Below the pieces are notes generated by a model, which was not told the DNA's origin, searched no databases, and was given only the letters and a program-made list of their open reading frames with translations. Both the position numbers and the translations under genes were made by a program. From Kitasatospora sp. SolWspMP-SS2h (GTDB lineage: Bacteria > Actinomycetota > Actinomycetes > Streptomycetales > Streptomycetaceae): a DNA stretch of 64,000 bases. Positions within the stretch are counted from its first letter, which is position 1, and each line of letters begins with the position of its first letter. The stretch spans positions 62,001 through 126,000 of the forward strand of contig NZ_QLLT01000008.1 in the NCBI RefSeq assembly GCF_003259315.1, in the 5' to 3' direction. Below are positions 55,820-63,667 of the stretch, piece by piece.

Positions 55820-55886
55820 TCCGGCCCACCGCAGCAGTTCAGTCCGGAATCGGTCAATTCCGGCAGCCAGAAAGGTAACCGACCCC

Positions 55887-57002
55887 GTGTTCCTCCGTAC
55901 GTTCGGATGGTCCTTCGCCATCACGATCGCCGGCCTGATCGCCGCCGGCCTGATCTGGGGGGCCGAAGGATTCGGCGTCGTCCTGATCCTCTCGATCCTC
56001 GAGATCTCCCTGTCCTTCGACAACGCCGTCGTCAACGCCACCGTCCTGAAGCGGATGAACGCCTTCTGGCAGAAGCTGTTCCTGACGGTCGGCGTGCTGA
56101 TCGCGGTCTTCGGCATGCGGCTGGTCTTCCCGCTGCTGGTCGTCGGCCTCACCGCGCACCTCAGCCCCGGCACCGTCATCGAGCTGGCGCTCGACTCCGG
56201 CAAGACCCACGACGGCCACACCTACGCCGAGTACCTCGACCTGGCCAACCCGGCCATCGCGGCCTTCGGCGGCGTCTTCCTGCTGATGATCTTCCTCGAC
56301 TTCGTCTTCGAGGAGAAGGACTTCAACTGGCTGCGCTGGCTGGAGAAGCCGCTGGAGAAGATCGGCCGGCTGGACGCGCTCTCCTCGGTCGTCGCCCTGG
56401 TGGTGCTCGCCCTGTCCTCCCGCTTCTTCGCCGGTGACCGCGCCGAGACGGTGCTGCTGGCCGGCCTCTGCGGCCTCGCCACCTACCTCGCCGTCAACGG
56501 CCTCTCCGAGGTCTTCGAATCCGGACTGGAGGAGCAGCAGGAGGCCGAGGAGCAGGCCGAGCGCAGCGGCAAGTCGATCGTCCAGGTCGGCGGCAAGGCC
56601 GCGTTCTTCCTCTTCATCTACCTGGAGGTCCTCGACGCGTCGTTCTCCTTCGACGGCGTGGTCGGCGCGTTCGCCATCTCCCAGGACATCTTCCAGATCA
56701 CCCTGGGCCTGGGCATCGGCGCCATGTACATCCGGTCGCTGACCGTCTTCCTGGTCCGCAAGGGCACCCTGGACGACTACGTGTACCTGGAGCACGGCGC
56801 GCACTACGCGATCGGTGCGCTGTCGCTGATCCTGCTCGCCTCGATCAAGTACCACATCCCGGAGATCGTCACCGGCCTGATCGGCGTCGCCTTCATCGGC
56901 GCGGCGCTGGCCTCCTCGATGGTCCGCAACAAGCGCCAGCAGGCGCTGGAGGACGCGGGAACGGGCGCGGGAACGGGAACGGGCGCGGGCGCGGAGGGCT
57001 AG
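55887..57002 (+). CDS. terC: TerC-family integral membrane protein (DUF475 type)
   Basis: 371 aa from GTG 55887 with an AAAGG SD. About eight to nine TM segments. The defining acidic motifs occur in membrane segments: ILEISLSFDNAVVNATVLKRM near residue 40 and LEVLDASFSFDGVVGAFAISQD near residue 250. Cytoplasmic helices rich in Glu/Gln (ESGLEEQQEAEEQAE) lie between. TerC is required for tellurite resistance in Ter systems, and homologues act in Mn2+ export or metalation of secreted proteins. It likely forms a complex with TerD at the membrane. A 20-bp hairpin follows. Confidence 0.93.
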   Translation: MFLRTFGWSFAITIAGLIAAGLIWGAEGFGVVLILSILEISLSFDNAVVNATVLKRMNAFWQKLFLTVGVLIAVFGMRLVFPLLVVGLTAHLSPGTVIELALDSGKTHDGHTYAEYLDLANPAIAAFGGVFLLMIFLDFVFEEKDFNWLRWLEKPLEKIGRLDALSSVVALVVLALSSRFFAGDRAETVLLAGLCGLATYLAVNGLSEVFESGLEEQQEAEEQAERSGKSIVQVGGKAAFFLFIYLEVLDASFSFDGVVGAFAISQDIFQITLGLGIGAMYIRSLTVFLVRKGTLDDYVYLEHGAHYAIGALSLILLASIKYHIPEIVTGLIGVAFIGAALASSMVRNKRQQALEDAGTGAGTGTGAGAEG

Positions 57003-57039
57003 CGACCGCCCGCCGACGGCCGTCGGCCCGCCGACGACG

Positions 57040-57083
57040 AGAGCCGCGCCCACCGGGATAACGATCCCGGTGGGCGCGGCTCT
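57040..57083. terminator. Bidirectional 20-bp hairpin after terC
   Basis: A perfect 20-bp stem beginning AGAGCCGCGCCCACCGGGAT with an AACG loop, between convergent terC and the DUF2637 gene. It is followed by a run of GTGCG/GCGCG repeats to about 57145. Confidence 0.9.
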
Positions 57084-57148
57084 TCGTGCGTGCGGTGCGT
57101 GCGGCGCGTGGGTACGTGCGGCGCGTGCGGCGCGTGTGGTGCGGCTGC

Positions 57149-58276
57149 TCAGCCGAGCTGCTGCTCGATCGCCCGGAGCTTGCGCTCCAGCGAGTCCAGC
57201 TTCGGCATCGACAGGGTGTCCTCGTCCATCGTCAGGTCGATGCTCGACGAGTACGAGGAGGAGGAGCTGCTGCTCGACGCGTAGGGGGACGACGACGAGC
57301 TGCTGCCGGTGGACTCGACGGCCGCGCGGGGGCGGCGACCGGCGTTCAGGGCGGCGGGCTCCAGGGCGGAGGCGCCGACCCGGTCGAGGGTGGTCTCCTC
57401 GGCGGCTAGGGCAGGCTCCGTTGCGGACGGGGTGTCGCCACCGGCCGCGGCCAGGGCCGGGACCTGGCGGGCGTGCCGGGCCCGGGCCAGCACGCCGCCC
57501 TGGCGGGCGATCGCCTTCAGCTCGGCCCGCTCGCGGCGGTCGGCGCTGCGGGCGCGGAGCTTGGCGTCCATCTTGGCCTGCCGCTCCTCGCGCACCTCCT
57601 CGACGGCCTCGTCCAGGCTGCGGACGTTCTCCAGCAGCATCAGCGACCAGGCCGCGTAGGTCTCGCGCGGGGCGCGCAGCCAGCGGACCACCCGGATCTG
57701 CGGCAGCGGGCGGGGCACCAGGCCCTGCTCGCGCAGCGCGGCCCGGCGGGTCTGCTTGAGCGCCCGGTCGAACAGCACGGCCGCCGAGATCGACATGCCG
57801 GCGAAGAACTGCGGGGCGCCGTCGTGCGCGCCGCCGCGCGGGGCGTGCACCCAGTTGAACCAGGCGGAGGCGACGGCGAACAGCCACACCAGCATCCGGG
57901 AGCCGAGCGCGGCGTCGCCGTGGCTGGCCTCGCGGACGGCGAGGACCGAGCAGAACATGGCCGCGCCGTCCAGGCCGAACGGGACCAGGTACTCCCAGCC
58001 GCCGGACAGGTTCAGGTTCTGCTGGCCGAAACCGACCAGGCCGTGGAACGACAGCGCGGCGGCCACACCGGCGCAGCAGAACAGCAGCACGTAGGAGGCG
58101 CCGCCGTAGATGGCCTCCTTGCGGCGCCGGCGCTCCTCGCTCCGCTCCCACGAGTCGCCGGAGGACTCGTCGGGCTTGTTGTTCTTGAAGCGCAGGAAGG
58201 CCACCAGGATGGCGGTGAACAGCAGGGCTGCACCGCCTACCACGGCCCAGACCAGCTGTATGGAGGAGAGGTTCAT
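57149..58276 (-). CDS. DUF2637-type membrane protein with Ser-rich tail
   Basis: 375 aa from ATG 58276. It has five predicted TM segments: about 7-29, 57-78, 92-113, 124-142 and 154-170. The 92-145 region (LVPFGLDGAAMFCSVLAVREAS...LFAVASAWFNWVHA) matches the DUF2637 pattern known from actinobacterial plasmid spread genes and chromosomal homologues. A helical, charged cytoplasmic segment follows (EERQAKMDAKLRARSADRRERAELKAIARQ). Then comes a low-complexity Ser-rich stretch near residues 320-345 and a short coiled end (LDSLERKLRAIEQQLG). Function unknown. It lies convergent to terC and divergent from the TerA-like gene, so membership in the Ter locus is by position only. Confidence 0.75.
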   Translation of the reverse strand: MNLSSIQLVWAVVGGAALLFTAILVAFLRFKNNKPDESSGDSWERSEERRRRKEAIYGGASYVLLFCCAGVAAALSFHGLVGFGQQNLNLSGGWEYLVPFGLDGAAMFCSVLAVREASHGDAALGSRMLVWLFAVASAWFNWVHAPRGGAHDGAPQFFAGMSISAAVLFDRALKQTRRAALREQGLVPRPLPQIRVVRWLRAPRETYAAWSLMLLENVRSLDEAVEEVREERQAKMDAKLRARSADRRERAELKAIARQGGVLARARHARQVPALAAAGGDTPSATEPALAAEETTLDRVGASALEPAALNAGRRPRAAVESTGSSSSSSPYASSSSSSSSYSSSIDLTMDEDTLSMPKLDSLERKLRAIEQQLG

Positions 58277-58492
58277 CGCGGGGAGGGCCTCGGCTTTCCG
58301 CAGGGCAGGGGGAAGAGAGGTGACGCACGGTACACCTGTGCGGAGAGACGATATCGCGTCCGGGGAGCGGGCATCGTACGGGAGTGACGAACCCTCTGCC
58401 AGCAGGGCTCGCCGGGGCGCTGACGTTGACTCAGGGCCCCCCGGGTGGGTATGGAGAGGGCGAGGAAGGTACCGGTGCTGGGGGAGGACGCG

Positions 58493-59236
58493 ATGGTCTC
58501 GGTGTGGGAGTTCCTGAAAGGGGACCGCAGCAACACCTTCGACACCGGAGGGCAGTTCAAGGTCACACTGACCAAGTCCCGGCCGCACCACGCCATCACC
58601 GGCACCGCGGCCACCACCGGCTACCTGTACATCAACCTGCACTGGTCGACCCGCAGCGCCGAGGGCCCGGGCGGGAGCGGCGCCCTGCGCCGCTTCTTCG
58701 ACCCGCGCATCCTGCGCCCGCTGGCACCCGCCACCGCCGGGGTCGCGCCGGTCGGCGTCGACCTCGACCTGGCCTGCATGTACGAACTCGCCGACGGCAC
58801 CCGGGGCGTGGTGCAGCCGCTCGGCCGGCTGTTCGGCGACCTGAACCGGCCGCCGTACATCAAGCTCTCCGGCGACGACGTGTCGGGCGCGCCCTCCGGC
58901 GAGACCATGCACATCAACCTGGAGAAGAAGGACCAGTTCAAGCGGCTGCTGATCTTCGTCTACATCTACGACGACACCCCGGCCTTCGACCGCACCCAGG
59001 CCGTGCTCACCATCGTCCCGCAGAGCGGCCCGCGGATCGAGATCCAGCTCGACGAGCGCGCCCCGGCGGCCCGTTCGTGCGCGGTGGTGCTGATCGAGAA
59101 CGACGGGGGCGGCGAGCTGACGATCCGGCGCGAGGTGCGGTACGTGCACGGGTTCCAGTCCGACCTGGACCGGCTGTACGGCTTCGGCATGCAGTGGGAG
59201 CGCGGCTACAAGACGCCGTCCGAGCCCGGGAACTGA
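58493..59236 (+). CDS. TerA/TerD-superfamily protein
   Basis: 247 aa if ATG 58493 is used (GGGGAGG 5 nt upstream). In-frame ATG 58451 and GTG 58445 would extend it by 14-16 residues. It shows Ter-domain features in a diverged form: LTKSRPHHAITGTAATTGYLYINLHW, the acidic VGVDLDLACMYELADGTRGVVQPL, KRLLIFVYIYDDTPAFDRTQAVLTIV and C-terminal YGFGMQWERGYKTP. The overall order resembles TerA-like proteins, whose TerD-like fold is less conserved at the calcium sites. Probably cytoplasmic, possibly part of a Ter complex at the membrane. Confidence 0.75.
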   Translation: MVSVWEFLKGDRSNTFDTGGQFKVTLTKSRPHHAITGTAATTGYLYINLHWSTRSAEGPGGSGALRRFFDPRILRPLAPATAGVAPVGVDLDLACMYELADGTRGVVQPLGRLFGDLNRPPYIKLSGDDVSGAPSGETMHINLEKKDQFKRLLIFVYIYDDTPAFDRTQAVLTIVPQSGPRIEIQLDERAPAARSCAVVLIENDGGGELTIRREVRYVHGFQSDLDRLYGFGMQWERGYKTPSEPGN

Positions 59237-59362
59237 CGGCCACGCCGGGGCGGCGGCGCGAGGGCCCCGCCCCGGTCGCTCTCCGGCCGCGCAGGGGCGG
59301 CCCCGGCGCGGGTGCCGCCGGGGTGCGGCGGTCGGTCCGGCGGTCGGCTTGGCGCGGGGCGC

Positions 59363-60466
59363 TCAGCGCGGCTGGAACTGCGGGCCCTGCGGCGGCAGGG
59401 CGAACGGGGCGCCCGACTGCTGCTGCGGGGGCTGGGCTTGGAGCTGCTGCGACTGCGACTGTGGCTGCTGGGGCTGGTGCTGGGGCGGCTGGGGTTGCTG
59501 CTGGGGGTAGCCGTAGCCCTGCGGCTGCTGCTGAGGCTGCGGCGGGGGGTAGCCGTACCCCTGGGCGGCGGCCGGCTGCGGGTAGCCGTAGCCGTAGCCG
59601 CCGGGCTGGGCCTGGGGCTGCGGGGGCTGCGGCGGGGGGTAGCCGTACCCGGCGGGCTGCGGCTGCTGCGGCGGCTGCTGGACGTGGTGGACGGTCGGCG
59701 GCAGCGCGGGCGGCGGCGGGGCGGTGACCGGCGCGGCCGGGGCCGGCTCCGGGGACGGGTCCGAGACCGGCCGGGAGCCCTCGGCGGGCGTCGCCGGGGC
59801 GATCGTCCAGTCGTCCTCGTCGACCGGCAGCGGCGCGGGCCGCGGCTCGGCGTCCGGGCCGGGGACGCGGACGTCGCCGCTGTGGTCGGTCAGGACGACC
59901 GCGGAGCCGCCCGGGGCGGCGTCCTCGTCCTCGACGGCGATGCCGAAGTCGGTGGCCAGCGCGACCAGTCCGTCCAGGTAGCCCTGGCCGACCGCCCGGA
60001 ACTTCCAGCCCCCGGCCCGGCGGTACAGCTCGGCGGCGACCAGCGCGGTCACCTGCTCGTGCTCGTCGATCGCGAACTCGGCCAGCGCGGGCGCCCCCTC
60101 GGGTGCCGCCGCGTCGAACAGCAGCACCCGCAGTCCGGGCACCGCGGGGAACGCGCCGCCCTCCGCCGAACCGGCCAGCACCACCCGGTCGATCTCGGGC
60201 GGCAGCTGGGCCAGGTCGATCTCCAGCCCGTCCCGCACCGTCCCGTCCGCGGTCTGCTTGGGCAGGTGCCGGACCAGGCCCGACGGGTGCCGCGGCTGGT
60301 TGTAGAACACGAAGTCGGTGTCGTCGCGGACCTTGCCCCGGTCGGTCACCAGCAGCGCCGAGGCGTCCACGTCCGGGACGCCCGGGGTGTCCGTCCACCG
60401 CAGGACGGCACGGACGGCGTCGGCCGTCAGCGGGATGTTTGCGCCCTTCGCCATCACGTGCGTCAT
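59363..60466 (-). CDS. TerD-domain protein with Pro/Gln/Tyr-rich C-terminal tail
   Basis: 367 aa from ATG 60466 (GGATG SD; ATG 60454 is a second possibility). Residues about 1-180 are a TerD domain: [94 protein letters not shown]. From about 185 an acidic, Pro/Ala linker leads to an intrinsically disordered tail (about 250-367) with recurring GYGYP/PPPQ/QQPQ units. Such tails can mediate multivalent interactions; a scaffold role is inference. It is divergent from the HpcH-like gene, across an AT-rich promoter region. Confidence 0.87.
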   Translation of the reverse strand: MTHVMAKGANIPLTADAVRAVLRWTDTPGVPDVDASALLVTDRGKVRDDTDFVFYNQPRHPSGLVRHLPKQTADGTVRDGLEIDLAQLPPEIDRVVLAGSAEGGAFPAVPGLRVLLFDAAAPEGAPALAEFAIDEHEQVTALVAAELYRRAGGWKFRAVGQGYLDGLVALATDFGIAVEDEDAAPGGSAVVLTDHSGDVRVPGPDAEPRPAPLPVDEDDWTIAPATPAEGSRPVSDPSPEPAPAAPVTAPPPPALPPTVHHVQQPPQQPQPAGYGYPPPQPPQPQAQPGGYGYGYPQPAAAQGYGYPPPQPQQQPQGYGYPQQQPQPPQHQPQQPQSQSQQLQAQPPQQQSGAPFALPPQGPQFQPR

Positions 60467-60824
60467 AGCGCACCATCCTGCCGTCTTCCGGGGGCCCGGG
60501 ACAATGCGGGGTTGCGGCATCGGCGAGCCCCGCCGGCGGGCCCCTTCCGGGCGCTCCGGGGGTGCTCCGGGGGTGCTCCGGGGGCGGGGCGGCGCCGGTG
60601 CCGATGACAGCGCGGACAAACTTGCGAGAATTCGATGTTTCGAACTCTTTCGCGGAGGTCATCCGCCCGTACGATGAACCGCCGACGGCCCCGGCGCTCC
60701 GCACCCCGCGACGGTGTCGGCGTTCCGGCGAACTTTCCGGCCGCGCCGACCGTCCCACGGGAGGGAGAGGCGTCAGCCGTTCCCGCCGTCGGCGGACCCC
60801 ACCAGACCACAGCGGGAGAGCACT
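60467..60824. other. Divergent promoter region of the Ter biosynthetic module
   Basis: 358 bp without a gene. It contains an 11-bp tandem triplication (GCTCCGGGGGT) at 60553-60585 and an AT-rich patch at about 60615-60650 with the inverted repeat TTCGA-n4-TCGAA at 60631-60644. A candidate promoter is TTTCGC (60648-60653), 16 bp, TACGAT (60670-60675) for the rightward HpcH-like gene. Confidence 0.5.
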
Positions 60825-61997
60825 TTGCGCCACTTCGGGCATCTCGCGGACGACGTCCGCACCCGGCTCTTTCACGAGCAGCCCGCCGCTTTCGACCGCG
60901 ACAGCGAGGCGTCCGTCCTCGCCACCGCGCTCGGCGCCACGCTCTACAGCCCCGCCACCCGGCCCACCCTGGCCCGCGACATCCGGAAGCAGGCCGCCCG
61001 CGGGGTGGTCTCGATGGTGCTCTGCCTGGAGGACGCGATCGCCGACCACGAGGTCGACGACGCCGAGCAGAACCTGGTCGCCCAGCTCACCGCGCTGGCC
61101 GGGCAGGGCGCCGACGCCGAACTGCCGCTGCTGTTCGTCCGGGTCCGGGCCGCCGAGCAGATCACCGACCTGGCCGGCCGCCTCGGCCCCGCGCTGCGCC
61201 TGCTCAGCGGCTTCGTGGTGCCCAAGTTCACCGAGGACAGCGGCCTGCCCTTCCTGGAGGCGCTGACCGACGCCGAGGAGCGCACCGGACAGCGGCTGTT
61301 CGTCATGCCGGTGCTCGAATCGCCCGAACTCGCCCACCTGGAGAGCCGCCGCGACCAGCTGCACGGCATCGCCCGGCTGCTCGACAAGCACCGCCCGCGG
61401 GTCCTCGCCGTCCGGCTCGGCGTCACCGACCTGTGCTCCGCGTACGGGCTGCGCCGCTCGCCCGACCTGACCGCCTACGACGTGGCCCTGGTGGCCGGCG
61501 TGATCGGCGACGTGGTCAACGTGCTCGGCCGGGCCGACGGCACCGGGTACACCGTCACCGGGCCGGTCTGGGAGTACTTCCCGCTGCACGAGCGGATGTT
61601 CAAGCCGCAGCTGCGCCGCACCCCGTTCACCGAGGCCACCCCGCCCGCCGACGGGGTCCGCCAGCGGCTGATCGAGCACGACCTGGACGGGCTGATCCGG
61701 GAGATCGAACTCGACCGGGCCAACGGCCTGCTCGGCAAGACCTGCATCCACCCCAGCCACGTCGCCGCCGTGCACGCGCTGTCCGTGGTCACCCACGAGG
61801 AGCTGTGCGACGCCCGGGACATCCTCCAGCAGCACCGCGGCGGCGGCGGGGTCAGCCGCTCCGCGTACACCAACAAGATGAACGAGGCCAAGCCGCACCG
61901 GGCCTGGGCGGAGCGGGTGCTGCTGCGGGCCGAGGTGTTCGGCGTGGCCCGGCCCGAGGTCACCTTCGCGGAGCTGCTGTCGGCCTGCGTGTGCTGA
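60825..61997 (+). CDS. HpcH/HpaI aldolase / citrate-lyase beta-like protein (Ter module)
   Basis: 390 aa from TTG 60825, chosen because GGGAGAG lies just upstream and the protein begins RHFGHLADDVRTRLFHE. Alternative in-frame starts further left sit in non-coding-looking sequence. TIM-barrel CitE-like features: ATALGATLYSPATRPTLARDIRKQAARGVVSMVLCLEDAIAD with the metal-binding Glu/Asp, LFVRVRAAEQI, VMPVLESPELAHL and GKTCIHPSHVAAVHAL near residue 300. Members cleave or form C-C bonds with CoA-thioester or keto-acid substrates. Its order with a phosphoribosyltransferase and StiP matches the Ter-associated biosynthetic module, so it probably acts on a small nucleoside-like metabolite rather than citrate. 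Confidence 0.82.
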   Translation: MRHFGHLADDVRTRLFHEQPAAFDRDSEASVLATALGATLYSPATRPTLARDIRKQAARGVVSMVLCLEDAIADHEVDDAEQNLVAQLTALAGQGADAELPLLFVRVRAAEQITDLAGRLGPALRLLSGFVVPKFTEDSGLPFLEALTDAEERTGQRLFVMPVLESPELAHLESRRDQLHGIARLLDKHRPRVLAVRLGVTDLCSAYGLRRSPDLTAYDVALVAGVIGDVVNVLGRADGTGYTVTGPVWEYFPLHERMFKPQLRRTPFTEATPPADGVRQRLIEHDLDGLIREIELDRANGLLGKTCIHPSHVAAVHALSVVTHEELCDARDILQQHRGGGGVSRSAYTNKMNEAKPHRAWAERVLLRAEVFGVARPEVTFAELLSACVC

Positions 61998-62303
61998 CCG
62001 GCGGGGTCCTCGGCGGGCGGGTCCTCGGCGGGTGGGGTCCTTGACCGGCAAGTCTTTTGACGGAGTGTCAGCCGATCGGTCGATGGCCGGGTCGGCCGTT
62101 CGGCGCGCCGGGAGCGGCCGGTCGGTGCGCGGACGCTGGCCGGTCGGATGATCCGGGGACGCTGGCGCGCCCCGTAGGCTCGAACCCGAACCGCACAGCC
62201 GTGCGCCCGCGTCCGTCCCACTGGCACCACCCGTACCGCTTGACCCGCCCGCACCCGACCACCCGCACCGTCCGTACCTGCCTGCCCGTCGAGAGGAGCC
62301 CCG
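61998..62303. other. Spacer between HpcH-like and phosphoribosyltransferase genes
   Basis: 306 bp. It starts with a 15-bp direct repeat (GGTCCTCGGCGGGCG, 62006-62035). TAGGCT at 62175-62180 is a possible -10 for the downstream gene, about 120 nt before its ATG. No terminator is clear. Confidence 0.4.
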
Positions 62304-63623
62304 ATGACCGCCGACACCGACACCGACACCACCGCCCCCGGGCCGGTCGGGGCCGATCCCTGGCCCGGCCAGTGGGTCACCGACCGGCTCGGCCTCCGCC
62401 TCACCGGCGGGCCCGAGCTGACCGGGCTGATCGGCCTCGCCCTGCGGGTCAACCCCCGGCGGGCCCACCTGCTGGTCTCCCGGGTGCTGGGCAAGCACGT
62501 CCCGCAGCGGCCCGCGGCGGTGCACGGCGCCGGGCTCGACCTCGGCCGCCGGGTCGCCGACCTGCTCGGTCCGGCGGACGCCGCGCGCGCCGTCGTGCTC
62601 GGCTACGCCGAGACCGCCACCGCCCTCGGCCACAGCGTCGCCGACGGGCTCGACGCGCCCTACCTGCACTCCACCCGGCGGCCCGTCCCCGGCGTCGCCC
62701 CGCTCGGCGGCTTCGAGGAGGAGCACTCGCACGCCACCAGCCACCTGCTGCTCCCCGAGGACCCGGAGCTGCTGGCCGGCGACGGCCCGCTGGTGCTGGT
62801 CGACGACGAGTTCTCCACCGGCACCACCGTCATCAACACCATCCGCGCCCTGCACGCCGCGCACCCGCGCGAGCGGTACGTCGCCGTCGCCCTGGTCGAC
62901 CTGCGCACCCCCGCCGACCGGGCCCGGCTGCACGCAGCCGCGGCCGAGCTCGGCGCCCGCCTCGACCTGGTCGCCACCGCCGCCGGCGGTGTCGACCTGC
63001 CGGCGGACGTGCTGGACCGGGCCCGCGAGCTGATCGCCGCCGCCCCCGCGCCCCCGCCGCCCACCGGTCCGCTCGGCGAGCTGACCAGGGCCGACCTGCC
63101 CTGGCCCGCCGACCTGCCCGACGGCGGCCGGCACGGCTTCACCCCCGCCCACCGCCGCCGCCTCGACGCCGCCCTGCCCGCCCTCGGCGCCGCCCTCGCC
63201 GAGGCCGTCGGCCCCCGCCCCGGCCGGGTCCTGGTGCTCGGCTGCGAGGAGCTGATGTACGCCCCGCTGCGGCTCGCCGGGGCCCTCCAGCAGGCCCGGC
63301 CCGACGCCGAGGTGCGGTTCTCCACCACCACCCGCTCCCCGGTGTTCGCCCTCGACGACCCCGGCTACGCCATCCGCACCCGCCTCGCCTTCGCCGCGCA
63401 CGACGACCCGGCCGACCGCTCCACCGAGCGCTACGCCTACAACGTCGCCCCCGGCGCCGACCCCGCCCGCCGCTTCGACACCGTCGTCCTGGTCGTCGAC
63501 GACCCCGCCGACACCCCCGCCCTGCACCACGGCCCGGCCGCCCTGCTGCCCGCCCTGCGCACCGCCACCGACCGGGTGGTGCTCGCCGTTCTCCCGTCGT
63601 ACCGCCCCGCGACACCCGCCTGA
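62304..63623 (+). CDS. Phosphoribosyltransferase-domain protein (TRSP type, Ter module)
   Basis: 439 aa from ATG 62304, SD GGAG. The N-terminal PRTase domain contains a PRPP-binding loop VLVDDEFSTGTTVINTIRAL near residues 165-185, preceded by GYAETATALGHSVADGLDAPYLHSTRR and the phosphate-contacting EEEHSHATSHLL. After a Pro-rich hinge (about 250-260) a C-terminal domain (about 290-439) has GRVLVLGCEELMYAPLRLAGALQQ and VVLVVDDPAD, consistent with the TRSP domain fused to such PRTases. It probably transfers ribose 5-phosphate to or from a base-like substrate. It is followed 44 bp later by the StiP gene, so they are likely co-transcribed. Confidence 0.83.
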   Translation: MTADTDTDTTAPGPVGADPWPGQWVTDRLGLRLTGGPELTGLIGLALRVNPRRAHLLVSRVLGKHVPQRPAAVHGAGLDLGRRVADLLGPADAARAVVLGYAETATALGHSVADGLDAPYLHSTRRPVPGVAPLGGFEEEHSHATSHLLLPEDPELLAGDGPLVLVDDEFSTGTTVINTIRALHAAHPRERYVAVALVDLRTPADRARLHAAAAELGARLDLVATAAGGVDLPADVLDRARELIAAAPAPPPPTGPLGELTRADLPWPADLPDGGRHGFTPAHRRRLDAALPALGAALAEAVGPRPGRVLVLGCEELMYAPLRLAGALQQARPDAEVRFSTTTRSPVFALDDPGYAIRTRLAFAAHDDPADRSTERYAYNVAPGADPARRFDTVVLVVDDPADTPALHHGPAALLPALRTATDRVVLAVLPSYRPATPA

Positions 63624-63667
63624 CGCCCCGCTGCCCGAGCATGTCCGTTACTCGTCGAAGGCACAGC

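Noticed and set aside
55820-55886. A manganese (yybP-ykoY) riboswitch upstream of terC
   Set aside because: TerC genes can carry one, but only 67 bp separate terD and terC here and no matching motif is visible.
59007-63530. A very long open frame on the minus strand across the Ter module
   Set aside because: It is antisense to well-supported genes. Its predicted protein has no recognisable domain, and such frames are expected in DNA this rich in GC.
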